In this document: piece by piece, positions 7,549 to 16,723 of the stretch | Numbering within the stretch: the stretch's first letter is position 1 | Layout of the letters: every line of letters starts with the position of its first letter | Virus record (IMG/VR): IMGVR_UViG_3300046511_000118 | Span: 1 to 32,130 of that record | Reading direction: 5' to 3' (one strand) | Source: a virus | Length of the DNA: 32,130 bases | Position numbers and translations under genes: made by a program | The notes under the pieces: model-generated | Seen by the model: only the letters and a program-made list of their open reading frames with translations | What the model was told of the DNA's origin: nothing | Databases searched by the model: none

Positions 7549-8273
7549 TGAACGACGACACTCGAGCAAAAGCACTGGCGCACGCGAAGCGCGAAGCACC
7601 GCGCGAAGCATGCGGCCTGGTCGTCGTCATCGGCCGGCGCGAAGACTATGTCGCATGCCGCAACATCGCGCCAGGCGCGGACCAGTTCGCGATCGACCCG
7701 CACGACTGGGCCGCGGCCGAAGACCGCGGCGATATTGTCGCGATTTTCCATTCGCACCCTGGCGCCGGTCCGGAACCGTCGGAAGCGGATCGCGCGGCAT
7801 GCGAGGAAACCGGCCTGGCCTGGCATATCGTCGGACTTCCGACCGAACGCTGGGCGACGCTCGAGCCGTCCGGCTACGTTACGCCGCTGATCGGTCGCGA
7901 GTTCTCACACGGCGTCCTGGACTGCTACGGGCTGATTCGGGATTATTACAAGCAGGAATGCGGCGTCGCTTTGCGCGATTTCCAGCGGCTAAATGATTGG
8001 TGGTCGCAAGGCGGAAACCTGTACCTGGAAAACTTCGCGGCGGCCGGGTTTGTTCGCGTCGATTTGGATAAAGACTTTTCGATGCGTCAACACGACGTTT
8101 TGCTAATGCAGATAGCGGCGCCGGTCCCTAATCATGGGGCGGTGTATGCGGGCGATGGTACAATCCTGCATCATCTATACGGCCAATTATCCAGCCGTGT
8201 TGTCTACGGCGGATATTATCGAAAGCATACGACGCATGTCCTACGCTACACGGGCGGAAACGCCGCAACTTAG
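7548..8273 (+). CDS. Tail tip protein, lambda gpK-like (JAMM plus NlpC/P60 domains)
   Basis: This encodes 241 residues. The N-terminal JAB/MPN-type metalloprotease domain shows Glu20, His68-x-His70 and Asp81 in the HSHPGAGPEPSEAD signature. The C-terminal NlpC/P60 domain carries the nucleophile Cys126 (LDCYGLIRDYY), His196 (PNHGAVY) and a probable third residue His208. Lambda gpK has the same two domains and is needed for tail-tip assembly; the NlpC/P60 part may cut peptidoglycan peptides during entry. The catalytic residues look intact. It starts in a TAATG overlap with L and overlaps I by 38 nt. Confidence 0.92.
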   Translation: MNDDTRAKALAHAKREAPREACGLVVVIGRREDYVACRNIAPGADQFAIDPHDWAAAEDRGDIVAIFHSHPGAGPEPSEADRAACEETGLAWHIVGLPTERWATLEPSGYVTPLIGREFSHGVLDCYGLIRDYYKQECGVALRDFQRLNDWWSQGGNLYLENFAAAGFVRVDLDKDFSMRQHDVLLMQIAAPVPNHGAVYAGDGTILHHLYGQLSSRVVYGGYYRKHTTHVLRYTGGNAAT

Positions 8274-9162
8274 AAACGTTTTGTTGTCCGGCGAACTGGG
8301 GAAAAAGTTCGGCCGGCGTCATCGGTTCGCCGTCAATTCACCCGCGGAAGCTGTCCGCGCGCTGTGCGCTAATTTTCCAGGGTTCCAGGAACACGTCGTC
8401 GCCAGCGGCGAACGCGGCGTCGGATATCGCGTCCTGGCCGGGAAAAGCGCGGTCGCGCTGGATGAAATCGGGCACCCTACAGGCGGAAGCGACATTCGAA
8501 TCGTGCCGATTGTGTCCGGCGGAAAGGGCGGTATCTGGATGGTCGTCGCCGGCGTCGCGCTGATCGCGGCGTCGTTCATTCCTGGTCTTAACGTCGCGGT
8601 ATGGGCCGCGGCCGGCGGCGCCGCCGGCGCGATTACCTATTCCGGGATCGCGCTGGGGATCGGCATGTCGCTTTTGCTGGGCGGCATTACGCAAATGCTG
8701 TCGCCGCAACCGAAGACCAGCAACACGACGAAACAGACGTCCTATGAGTTTTCCGGCGCGGTCAATTCAACGCAGCAGGGCCTACCGGTCCCGGTCGGTT
8801 ACGGCGAACTGATCGTCGGAAGCGCGGTAATCAGCGGCGGCGTTACGGTCGACCAGATCCCGACCAACGTTACGGGACCGCAAAACCTGGCGGCGATCGT
8901 TACGCAGAACATCGGCGCCGGCGGCGTCGTTTCCTATGTTCTGACGTCGACCTGGACCGCGGCCGGCCAGGCGACCGCATACGACGTCACAGTCCAGGGT
9001 CCAGGGTTCGGTCCTGTCACGCTGGCGCGCACGACGGGAACGACCGTGCTCGAGGCGGTTCCGGGTCCTGGCCCGTATTCCGTCGTCGTAAATCCGGTCG
9101 AATCAAACGGGAAGTATGGTCCGACCGCGTCCTGTCTCTCTCAATACGTCCCGGCGGGCTAA
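8236..9162 (+). CDS. Tail assembly protein, lambda gpI-like, with C-terminal Ig/Fn3-like domain
   Basis: This encodes 308 residues from ATG 8236; a longer frame opens at 8134 but would read deep inside K, and the family N-terminus (LRNVLLSGELGKKFGRRHRF) begins here. Residues about 15-110 are the lambda gpI ubiquitin-like region; a Gly/Ala-rich hydrophobic stretch (about 95-150) follows, then SxxNSTQQGLPVPVGYGELIVGS-type beta structure. The last about 85 residues read as an Ig/Fn3-like beta sandwich that lambda gpI does not have. gpI helps build the J-containing tip and is not necessarily kept in the virion. The start lies inside K. Confidence 0.85.
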   Translation: MSYATRAETPQLRNVLLSGELGKKFGRRHRFAVNSPAEAVRALCANFPGFQEHVVASGERGVGYRVLAGKSAVALDEIGHPTGGSDIRIVPIVSGGKGGIWMVVAGVALIAASFIPGLNVAVWAAAGGAAGAITYSGIALGIGMSLLLGGITQMLSPQPKTSNTTKQTSYEFSGAVNSTQQGLPVPVGYGELIVGSAVISGGVTVDQIPTNVTGPQNLAAIVTQNIGAGGVVSYVLTSTWTAAGQATAYDVTVQGPGFGPVTLARTTGTTVLEAVPGPGPYSVVVNPVESNGKYGPTASCLSQYVPAG

Positions 9163-9166
9163 AAAT

Positions 9167-12100
9167 ATGGCACGAGATAAAGGCGTCCCGCTGGTCATCG
9201 GCGCGAAAGGCGGCAAAGGCGGCGGAAGCGGCGCGATCGAAGATTCCGATACGCTCGCCAGCCGGGCCTATGCTCAGGTCCTGGACCTGATTTGCGAAGG
9301 CGAGGTCGAAGGGCTGGTCGGCGGAATGCAGGGCGTCTATTTGGACGGAACGCCGCTTCAAAACCCGGACGGGTCGTTCAATTTTTCCGGCGTTTCGTTC
9401 GCGTTCCAGCCGGGTTCGCAAGGCCAGAACTATATCGCCGGCTTTTCCGAAATCGACACGGAATACAGCGTCGGACTAGTCGTCCATCAATCGTCGCCGA
9501 TCGTCCGCACGATCACGAATACGGACGTCGACGCGGTCCGCGTCGTTATCGGCGTCCCGCAACTGACAAGCCAGGACGTTAAGACCGGCGACATTCACGG
9601 AACGTCTTTCGACGTGGCGATCGACGTCCAGACGGCCGGCGGCGGATACGTCCAGCGGCTATACGACACGGTTTCCGGAAAGACGTCGAACTATCAGCGC
9701 GCCTATCGGATCGAGCTATACGGCGCCGGTCCCTGGGATATCCGCGTTCGCCGGATCACGGCCGACAGCGTCGTTTCGGCGCTGACGAACGCCTTTAACT
9801 GGGCGACCTATACGGAAATCATCGACGCGAAACTGACCTATCCGAACAGCGCGATTGTCGCGCTTCGCATGGATAGCGCACAGTTCCAGTCGATTCCCCA
9901 GCGCGCCTATCGGATGCGCCTGTTACGCGTCCAGGTTCCGAGCAATTACGACCCGGTCACGCGCGCTTATTCGGGCGCCTGGGACGGGACGTTCAAAATC
10001 GCCTGGACCAACAATCCGGCATGGTGCTTTTACGACCTGTTGACCAACGAGCGTTACGGCCTGGGCGAATTCGTTTCCGCCGGCCAGGTCGACAAATGGG
10101 CGCTGTATCAGATCGGCCAGTATTGCGACGTCATGGTCCCGAACGGGTTCGGCACGCAGGAACCGCGCTTCGCGCTTAACTGCTATATCCAGAATTACGC
10201 CGATGCGTTTAAGGTCGTCCAGGACCTGGCGTCCTGTTTTCGCGGAATGCCATTTTGGACGACGGGCACGGTTACGGCGGTCCAGGACGCGCCGTCGTCG
10301 CCGGTCGCGCTATTCACGCAGGCGAACGTCTTAAACGGCGCGTTTAGCTATTCGGGAAGCAGTCTAAAAGCGCGACACACGGTCGCACTTGTTACCTGGT
10401 TCAATATGGACGACATGGCGCGTCCATATGTCGAATACGTCGAAGATACGGAAGGCATCGCGCGGTATGGCGTCATCCAGACGCAGGTAACGGCGTTCGG
10501 ATGCACTTCGCGGGGCCAGGCGCACCGCGTCGGGAAATGGCTCCTGTACAGCGAGCGGTCGGAAGCTGAAACGGTCACGTTCCGGACGGGCCTCGAGGGC
10601 GTCCCTGTGCGTCCCGGCGACGTTATCAAGGTTTCCGACGCCATGCGCGCCGGCCAAAGCCTGGGCGGCCGGATTTCGGCGTCTGACGGGCTAAACACGG
10701 TCACGATTGACCGGGACCTGGTCGACGTCAACAAGGCCGCCGTCAATCCGATCGGCGCGTCCATCAACATTGTTTCGATCGACGGCGCCGTCCGGACCGG
10801 AAGCATTACCGGCGTCAACGGCCGGAAACTGACGGTCGCGAGTAATCAGGGCCTGGCGAACATGCTGTCCGGCGTCCAGGCGCAAGCGCTTTGGGTCATC
10901 GAGACGAGCGGAATCGCCGCGCAACTATTCCGCGTCATCCAGGTAACGGAAGCGGACCGCGGCCAATACGACATAACGGCCGTCGCGCACAATCCGAGCA
11001 AATACGACGCGATCGAATACGGCCTGGCGCTCGAGGTCCGCGACATTTCCGACCTGTCGACGCGGCCGTCGGCGCCGACGTCCGTCCAGGTTTCGGAAAA
11101 CCTGTACCTGTACCAGTCGAACGTCTTTTCGCTGATGACGATTTCCTGGCCGTCCGTCATCGGCGCGACCGCGTACAAAGTCGGATACAGCAAAGACGGC
11201 GCCAACTGGGTTTTCGAAAACACGCCGGCGAACGAACTGGAAATCCGCATGGCGGCGCCGGGATCCTATGACGTCCGCGTATGGACGATCGGCGCTTCGC
11301 AGCTTACGTCATCGGCGTACGCCGAAACGGTCCAGTCGATCCTGGGGAAGTTTGCGCCGCCGGCGGACGTCCAGGGCCTGACGTTCGGGATCGACCAGAA
11401 CGCCGGCGCGAAGCTGGCCTGGGCGCCGAATACGGACGTCGACCTGTACGCGTACGAAGTCCGCAAGGCGACCAGCGGGACCGATTGGGCCAGCGCTACG
11501 TCGCTGGGTCAAATCAAGGCGACCGCCTTTACGATCGGCGTCCAGGGATGCGTCGGAACGTACCTGGTCAAAGCGATCGATACAAGCGGGAACTACAGCG
11601 TCAACGCGGCAACGGTCGCTGTAACTATGCCGGTCGCGCCGGCGCCGGTCGTCGCGGGCGTTTTCAGCGGTCCTAACTACAATCTGACCTGGAATCAGGT
11701 CTTAGGGAACCTGGCGACGGACCATTACGAGATCCGCACGGACCTGAATTTCGGCCAGACGGCCGGGCTTATCACGACCCAAAAAGGGACGTCCTATTCG
11801 GCGAAGGTCAACTGGTCCGGAACGGTCGTTTTCTACGTCGCCGCGGTCGACATTGGCGGGAACTACGGCGGCGCCGGCCAGGCGACGCTGGTCGTCAACG
11901 CGCCTATTCTGCCGGTCATCACCCAGCAGGTTATCGACAATAACGTTTTGCTTCGCTGGACCGCGGCGAATGCGACGCTACCGCTAGACCATTACATCGT
12001 CGCGCGCGGGACGACGTTCGCCGGCGCGACCGTGCTCGGGACGATTTCCGGGACGTTCGACGTCATTTTCGAAACGACGCCGGGAAGCTTTACATACTGG

Positions 12101-13324
12101 ATCGCAGGCGTCGATTCGGCGGGCAACCAGGGACCGGCGGCCAGCGTTACGGCGTTCGTCAATCAACCGCCGGACTATGTCTTGCGGTACAACTACGACG
12201 CATTTTTCGACGGGCTGATCGACGACTTTCGCGCCGGCGCAATCAATGCTGATTTCACCGTAAGCGGGGCCACGATGGCGGCCGGCGCCGGGATGACGCT
12301 GACCAGCACCGGCACGAATCCGCAACTGATCCGCACCTGGCAACTGATCGAGAATCACCCGAACGGATGCGAATATCCGATCGTCCGCGTCAAGCTGACG
12401 CGCGTCGCCGGATCCGGCTGGACCGGGAAGGCCTACTGGTCGACGGCCGGTCACGGATTCACGACTGGCTATTACCAGACGAACGCGACAAACCCGGCGA
12501 TCGGCGCGCAGGTCACTATAGATTGGGACATGCGCGCACCGACGGCCGGCGGCACGGACTACATGATGAACGCGCTGTCCGGGATCCGCCTGGACCTGGG
12601 CGCGACCGCGGCCGACGTCTTCAGAATCGACTATATCGAGCTGGTCCCGTTCCTGTCGACGAACGTCGTCGAGGACGTCGACAGGTCGCTGGTTATGCCG
12701 GTCAACACGACGGAAACATTCCAGCAGCATTTCGACAGTCACACCTGGGCGGCGCCGTCGAACCAGGTCGCCGCCGGCTATCCGATTTTCATCGAGCCGG
12801 GCCTGACGACGTCGACGTATGTCGAATACATCGATTACGGAACCGTTTTGCCGGCGACGCGCGTTTCGGTCACGCCGACGTATGTCGTCATCGACGGGGC
12901 GCCGTCGCTGTCCGTCACGATCGAAGTATCGACGGACGGCGTAACCTGGACGACGTACGCCAACACGACGGCCGTCTATGTCACCAATTTCCGTTACGCG
13001 CGATATACCGTCACAGTTACAGGCGCCGGTCACGATTTGTTGCGCCTGCAGGGCATCAATTACCGTTACGACGTCAAGCTGAAAAACGACGCCGGCACCG
13101 TCCAGGCGCTGTCGACAGATACGAACGGAACGCCGGTAACATTCGCCGTCGGATTTATCGCTGTAACATCGATCACGGTAACGGCGAACACGACGTCGCC
13201 AGTTTTCGCGGTTTATAATTTCGACGGTAGCAAACCAAATCCGACCGGTTTTACGGTCATGATTTTCGACAAAAACGGAAACCGCGTCGCCGGGCAAGTG
13301 TCCTGGTCCGCGAAGGGAGTTTAA
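9167..13324 (+). CDS. Tip attachment protein J (host specificity)
   Basis: This encodes 1385 residues from ATG 9167, four bases after the I stop. The N-terminal Gly-rich stretch (VIGAKGGKGGG) followed by DTLASRAYAQVLDLICEGEV is the hallmark of J-type tip proteins. The central tail-hub domains run to about residue 620. Four Fn3-like modules start near 633, 730, 825 and 912. From about 1001 a different beta-rich section, with a jelly-roll-like segment, makes the receptor-binding end. In lambda, J trimers form the tip and bind the outer-membrane receptor. The C-terminal part should determine host range and is the most likely to be exchanged between phages. Confidence 0.93.
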   Translation: MARDKGVPLVIGAKGGKGGGSGAIEDSDTLASRAYAQVLDLICEGEVEGLVGGMQGVYLDGTPLQNPDGSFNFSGVSFAFQPGSQGQNYIAGFSEIDTEYSVGLVVHQSSPIVRTITNTDVDAVRVVIGVPQLTSQDVKTGDIHGTSFDVAIDVQTAGGGYVQRLYDTVSGKTSNYQRAYRIELYGAGPWDIRVRRITADSVVSALTNAFNWATYTEIIDAKLTYPNSAIVALRMDSAQFQSIPQRAYRMRLLRVQVPSNYDPVTRAYSGAWDGTFKIAWTNNPAWCFYDLLTNERYGLGEFVSAGQVDKWALYQIGQYCDVMVPNGFGTQEPRFALNCYIQNYADAFKVVQDLASCFRGMPFWTTGTVTAVQDAPSSPVALFTQANVLNGAFSYSGSSLKARHTVALVTWFNMDDMARPYVEYVEDTEGIARYGVIQTQVTAFGCTSRGQAHRVGKWLLYSERSEAETVTFRTGLEGVPVRPGDVIKVSDAMRAGQSLGGRISASDGLNTVTIDRDLVDVNKAAVNPIGASINIVSIDGAVRTGSITGVNGRKLTVASNQGLANMLSGVQAQALWVIETSGIAAQLFRVIQVTEADRGQYDITAVAHNPSKYDAIEYGLALEVRDISDLSTRPSAPTSVQVSENLYLYQSNVFSLMTISWPSVIGATAYKVGYSKDGANWVFENTPANELEIRMAAPGSYDVRVWTIGASQLTSSAYAETVQSILGKFAPPADVQGLTFGIDQNAGAKLAWAPNTDVDLYAYEVRKATSGTDWASATSLGQIKATAFTIGVQGCVGTYLVKAIDTSGNYSVNAATVAVTMPVAPAPVVAGVFSGPNYNLTWNQVLGNLATDHYEIRTDLNFGQTAGLITTQKGTSYSAKVNWSGTVVFYVAAVDIGGNYGGAGQATLVVNAPILPVITQQVIDNNVLLRWTAANATLPLDHYIVARGTTFAGATVLGTISGTFDVIFETTPGSFTYWIAGVDSAGNQGPAASVTAFVNQPPDYVLRYNYDAFFDGLIDDFRAGAINADFTVSGATMAAGAGMTLTSTGTNPQLIRTWQLIENHPNGCEYPIVRVKLTRVAGSGWTGKAYWSTAGHGFTTGYYQTNATNPAIGAQVTIDWDMRAPTAGGTDYMMNALSGIRLDLGATAADVFRIDYIELVPFLSTNVVEDVDRSLVMPVNTTETFQQHFDSHTWAAPSNQVAAGYPIFIEPGLTTSTYVEYIDYGTVLPATRVSVTPTYVVIDGAPSLSVTIEVSTDGVTWTTYANTTAVYVTNFRYARYTVTVTGAGHDLLRLQGINYRYDVKLKNDAGTVQALSTDTNGTPVTFAVGFIAVTSITVTANTTSPVFAVYNFDGSKPNPTGFTVMIFDKNGNRVAGQVSWSAKGV

Positions 13325-13328
13325 AGCT

Positions 13329-14573
13329 ATGGCGGCGGATTGGAGCCAACCAACAATAGGGACGCCGTACGCGACATTGCTCGCCGCATTGCTCGCGCGC
13401 GACGTCGACAGCGCGACGATGTATCAGTCCGGCGGGACGGCGACAAACGTCCCGGATAAAGCGGTTCGCTGGAACCCGGCGACGAATTCATTCGAGCAAT
13501 ACAGCCTGGCCGGCGGGACCTGGTCGCAAATGATGGCAAACGGCCTGGCCGTTCCGTCCGTCACGGTCGCGAACGCGCCGACGACCGCGGCGCATGCGAC
13601 GCGGAAAGACTACGTCGACGGCCAGGTTACGGCCGTTTCGACCGTCGCGAATGCGGCGCTTCCGAGGTCCGGCGGCACGATGAACGGGTCGCTTTACGTG
13701 CAGTCCGGCGGCACGACAAACGGATTTGAAAACGGTAACGGCGACGCGGCAAGTTACGGAACCTATAACTTCGCGATGCGCGGCTGGAATGGTATGGGGA
13801 TGCGATCGTTTGATAATACGATCAATGGTTATTACGATTTCCGCGCCGGAAAATGGGACACGAAGGGCGGATTTTACGTTAATGGCGTTCGCACCTGGGA
13901 TTACACGAATTTTAATCCGGCGAATTATATCCCTACCTGGGGCGGATCGATCACCGGCCAGCTTACTATGGCGAATTCGCAGAGTCTGGCGCTACAGGGA
14001 ACTGGATACACCGGATATATGCGAGGCGACCAAGCCGGCCTGGTCGGATTTATCAACCAGGCGCAAAACGCGTGGAATTTCCAGATTACGGACGGCGGGA
14101 ACGTCAACGCGCGCGGCGTCGTATATGCCGGCGGAAGCGGCGGCGCCTATCTGAATACCGACGGGAATATTTGGGGCACCGCATGGGGCGGCTGGCTGAG
14201 TAATTCAATAGCGGCAAAGGCGAACGCCTGGCATTCTGGCTGGGGTAATTCCGGGTATGTCGTAACGGATACGTCGAATATCGCGAAAATCAATTGGGAC
14301 GGGTCGAATACGCTTCTGTACATCGATTCGACTTACCAGGGCGCATTGATTAACCATAACAATTATGGAAGTTGGTGCGCACCGCGATCGATTATGGACC
14401 AGGGCGGCGTCGGGTCTTATGCGATTCGCGGGACTGTAAGTTCATACGACACGCCGAACAAAGCGTCGGATAGCGGCTGGTCGGCTTATGCCGGCGGCTG
14501 GCGCGCACAAGACCAGGTCAACGTCGGCGGGAATAACACTCAATACGTAAGACTTTGGCAGAGGACGTCATGA
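13329..14573 (+). CDS. Tail fibre protein
   Basis: This encodes 414 residues with an RBS GGAG at 13316. The N-terminal about 90 residues would attach it to the tail; a segment TTAAHATRKDYVDGQ followed by RSGGTMNGSLYVQSGG is the usual phage fibre repeat that forms trimeric shaft. The rest is Gly/Asn/Trp/Tyr-rich beta structure with many short NGxxY-like turns and a final receptor-binding tip. No intramolecular chaperone cleavage motif is evident. The downstream gene, in ATGA overlap, is its probable assembly chaperone. Confidence 0.88.
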   Translation: MAADWSQPTIGTPYATLLAALLARDVDSATMYQSGGTATNVPDKAVRWNPATNSFEQYSLAGGTWSQMMANGLAVPSVTVANAPTTAAHATRKDYVDGQVTAVSTVANAALPRSGGTMNGSLYVQSGGTTNGFENGNGDAASYGTYNFAMRGWNGMGMRSFDNTINGYYDFRAGKWDTKGGFYVNGVRTWDYTNFNPANYIPTWGGSITGQLTMANSQSLALQGTGYTGYMRGDQAGLVGFINQAQNAWNFQITDGGNVNARGVVYAGGSGGAYLNTDGNIWGTAWGGWLSNSIAAKANAWHSGWGNSGYVVTDTSNIAKINWDGSNTLLYIDSTYQGALINHNNYGSWCAPRSIMDQGGVGSYAIRGTVSSYDTPNKASDSGWSAYAGGWRAQDQVNVGGNNTQYVRLWQRTS

Positions 14574-15124
14574 TTACCGTACCAACACAGGCAGAAATCG
14601 CCGCGGCCGAAGCACTGAGCAAAGCCGCGTCCGAAGCGGTCGCGGCCGTTCCGGCCGGACCCGCCGTCGCGCCCGCGGTCGACCAACCGGCCGCGATCGA
14701 GGCGAAGGCGCCGGCGAAGCCGTTTGAAATCGGCGTCGTCACTAATCCGCGCTGGGCCGACACGGCGCAAACCGCGATTATCTGTACCGTCACGTTTCCG
14801 AATCACCCGATGGGGTACACAGAGCCGCACCAGTTCCTGGCCTGGCCGGGCGACGTCGAAGCGCACGGCCGCGAACTATTCGCGCGCTGCAAGGCTGGCG
14901 AATTCGGCACCGTCGCGCCGTATGTCGTCGACCTGGTCGCGCTGGACGCGCAGATGCGACACGATCGCGACATGCTTTTGCGGCAAACCGACTGGTCGCA
15001 ATTGCCGGACGTCGGCGAAGCGCGCCGGGCCGCATACGCTGGCTATCGCCAGGCGCTTCGCGACTTGCCAGCGACGGCCGGCTGGCCGACGTCGATCGTC
15101 TGGCCGGACCTGCCGAAAGTCTAG
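14570..15124 (+). CDS. Tail fibre assembly chaperone (Phage_tail_APC type)
   Basis: This encodes 184 residues from ATG 14570 in ATGA overlap with the fibre stop; GAGG lies just upstream. The first 60 residues are Ala/Pro-rich. The end contains RHDRDMLLRQTDWSQLPD, then a YAGYRQALRDLP segment and a final WPTSIVWPDLP, the signature of the tail assembly chaperone family that follows fibre genes in many phages and helps the fibre fold or trimerise. It is the last gene of the structural block; a terminator follows 52 nt later. Confidence 0.85.
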   Translation: MITVPTQAEIAAAEALSKAASEAVAAVPAGPAVAPAVDQPAAIEAKAPAKPFEIGVVTNPRWADTAQTAIICTVTFPNHPMGYTEPHQFLAWPGDVEAHGRELFARCKAGEFGTVAPYVVDLVALDAQMRHDRDMLLRQTDWSQLPDVGEARRAAYAGYRQALRDLPATAGWPTSIVWPDLPKV

Positions 15125-15176
15125 CCGGCGCGCGCGGCGCACTTCGCGCAGCGAACAAGCTATCCAGACGAGAACG

Positions 15177-15218
15177 AAAAATCCCGGACCGCATGTCGAC
15201 GCGGTTCCGGGATTTTTT
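15177..15218 (+). terminator. Rho-independent terminator ending the tail operon
   Basis: AAAATCCCGGA (15177-15188 region) pairs with TCCGGGATTTT (15206-15217), with an inner CCGC/GCGG extension (15189-15192 with 15201-15204) and T15213-15218. The A run on the left arm means it could also act on the opposite strand. The rest of the 15125-15333 gap shows no gene. Confidence 0.88.
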
Positions 15219-15305
15219 ATTGGTCCGCCGTCGCCGAACGACAACAGCAATCCAGAGGGACGAAACACCGCCGGCATTTTGTAAATTATGCGTGCTAACA
15301 TCGCG

Positions 15306-15322
15306 TTTGTAATTTCTACAAA
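15306..15322. promoter_or_regulatory. Short inverted repeat before the lysis genes
   Basis: TTTGTA (15306-15311) and TACAAA (15317-15322) form an inverted repeat with a 5-nt spacer, 11 nt upstream of the first lysis gene in an AT-rich patch. It could be an operator or small RNA hairpin; I find no convincing -35/-10 pair around it. Confidence 0.3.
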
Positions 15323-15333
15323 GGCCGCATGCC

Positions 15334-15555
15334 ATGCCGGATAAAGAAAACGTCGTCGAACACGCTGTCGCATTCGCATTGCTTCGCCAGGAAGTCGCCG
15401 CGCTGACGGAAGCGCACAGGAAAACGGACGAGCAAATCCAGGGCCTTCTGGACGCCTGGAACGCGTCGAAATGGGTCGTCCGATCCGTCGCCGCGATCGC
15501 GGGTTTCGCCGCCACTGTGGGCGGCATTTACGCCGCCTGGCGGGGCATCAAATGA
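15334..15555 (+). CDS. Holin-like small membrane protein (coiled coil plus one TM)
   Basis: This encodes 73 residues. Residues about 1-45 are a charged, heptad-like helix (LLRQEVAALTEAHRKTDEQI). Residues about 47-70 form a single hydrophobic span (VVRSVAAIAGFAATVGGIYAAW) rich in Ala/Gly, with a basic end. This layout resembles XhlA-type lysis accessory proteins and short holins. It is joined to the endolysin by an ATGA overlap, supporting a lysis function. A role as antiholin to the 3-TM holin downstream is possible. Note that the hydrophobic segment was read directly; topology is inferred. Confidence 0.65.
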   Translation: MPDKENVVEHAVAFALLRQEVAALTEAHRKTDEQIQGLLDAWNASKWVVRSVAAIAGFAATVGGIYAAWRGIK

Positions 15556-16067
15556 CGACGTTTTCCGATGCATTCGCGATCGTCGTCGGCGTCGAAGGCG
15601 GGTTCCAGAACGACCCGCGGGACAATGGCAACTGGACCGGCGGAAAGGTCAACGTCGGCGCCTGCAAAGGCACGAAATACGGTATCAGCGCGGCGGCATT
15701 TCCGAACGAAGATATCGCCGGCCTGACGCTCGAGCGCGCGCAAGCGCTCGCGAAGACGCGTTACTGGGATCCGCTGAAGCTGGACCAGGTCGACCCGCGG
15801 ATCGCGTTCCAGGCGTTCGACACTGCATACAACGGCGGATACACCGCCAAATGGCTACAGCAAGCGGCCGGGATGACGGGATCGCAGGTCGACGGAAACA
15901 TTGGCCCGGCTACGCTGGCGGCGCTTAACGCATTGGATCCGGACAAAGTAATCATGCGGTTCGACGCGTCCCGGCTGGAATACCTGACGGACTGTCAGAC
16001 CTGGCCGACCTATTCGCGCGGCTGGACCAAGCGCGTCGCCGCAAACCTTCGCCGCGCAGCGGCATAA
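15552..16067 (+). CDS. Endolysin, GH108 family with peptidoglycan-binding domain
   Basis: This encodes 171 residues from ATG 15552 (ATGA overlap). Its N-terminus carries the GH108 signature with catalytic Glu15 in VVGVEGGFQNDPRDNGN, followed by a Gly-rich TKYGIS segment. Residues about 85-165 (AFDTAYNGG, then QVDGNIGPATLAALNAL) are the predicted peptidoglycan-binding type 3 region. The family cuts the glycan strand like a muramidase. There is no signal peptide, so release depends on a holin. The Phe after EGG is common in the family; no essential residue seems missing. Confidence 0.92.
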   Translation: MTTFSDAFAIVVGVEGGFQNDPRDNGNWTGGKVNVGACKGTKYGISAAAFPNEDIAGLTLERAQALAKTRYWDPLKLDQVDPRIAFQAFDTAYNGGYTAKWLQQAAGMTGSQVDGNIGPATLAALNALDPDKVIMRFDASRLEYLTDCQTWPTYSRGWTKRVAANLRRAAA

Positions 16068-16082
16068 CAACAGGGGAACACC

Positions 16083-16661
16083 ATGTCGGGAATTCAGACC
16101 GCGATATCGACCGTCGCGAAGTTTGCGCCGACCGTCGCAAGCATGCTGGGCGGGCCGCTGGCCGGGACCGCCATTTCGGCGCTGGAATCGCTCCTGGGCC
16201 TGTCGCCGGCGCCTGGCGCGTCGACCGACGACCGGGCGAGCGCAGCGGCGGCGGCCGTCGCCGGCGCGACGCCGGACCAGGTCCTGGCGCTGAAGAAAGC
16301 GGACTACGATTTCCAGGTCCAAATGGCGACAATCGCCGCCGGCGTCACGAACGCGCAAGTCGCCGCGGACGGCGACCAGGTCGACCAGGTCAATCAAACC
16401 ATGCGCGCGGAGTCCGCGGCCGGTAAGGGCGCGACCTGGCGCGAGGCGTGCGGCTGGGTCCTGGCGATCGCGTCGTTTGTGTCGGTCCTGGGCGTCATCG
16501 GCCTGTTTTACGTCGCGCTGGTCCTAAAGGATATGACCGCGATAAACATGGTCCCGGTCCTGACTATGTCGATCGTCGGCGTCCTGACTGTACCGGGCGC
16601 GGCCGTCGGGATCACGGCCTGGCATCAAGGCGTAAGGGACCGGATCGCGGCCGGCCAATAA
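16083..16661 (+). CDS. Holin, 3-TM superfamily (GTA_holin_3TM-like)
   Basis: This encodes 192 residues with a good RBS (AGGGGAA at 16071). The first half is an Ala-rich amphipathic region with a first hydrophobic patch (SMLGGPLAGTAISALESLLG); the second half has WREACGWVLAIASFVSVLG and two further hydrophobic spans ending VPGAAVGITAW. The pattern, including the W-R-(E/P)-x-x-x-W start of the TM region, is that of the three-TM holin family found in phages and gene transfer agents. It would control the time of endolysin release. No spanin pair was recognised nearby. Confidence 0.8.
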   Translation: MSGIQTAISTVAKFAPTVASMLGGPLAGTAISALESLLGLSPAPGASTDDRASAAAAAVAGATPDQVLALKKADYDFQVQMATIAAGVTNAQVAADGDQVDQVNQTMRAESAAGKGATWREACGWVLAIASFVSVLGVIGLFYVALVLKDMTAINMVPVLTMSIVGVLTVPGAAVGITAWHQGVRDRIAAGQ

Positions 16662-16667
16662 CGCGGA

Positions 16668-16700
16668 AACCCTTGCCTGGCAAGGGTTCGCCGTTTGTTC
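16668..16700 (+). terminator. Probable terminator after the holin gene
   Basis: AACCCTTGC (16668-16676) and GCAAGGGTT (16680-16688) pair perfectly with a 3-nt loop, 7 nt after the holin stop. The T tract is interrupted (GTTTGTTC), so termination is probably partial, letting some transcription reach the Acb2-like gene. Confidence 0.55.
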
Positions 16701-16723
16701 GATAACTTCTATTACGTCAAGTC

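Noticed and set aside
8134-8235. Longer N-terminus for the I-like gene
   Set aside because: The extension has no family match and lies within the K gene; 8236 fits better, though its RBS is weak.
11984-13297. Antisense frame of 437 codons opposite the J gene
   Set aside because: Arg/Asp-rich composition typical of a GC-rich shadow frame; J is strongly supported on the other strand.
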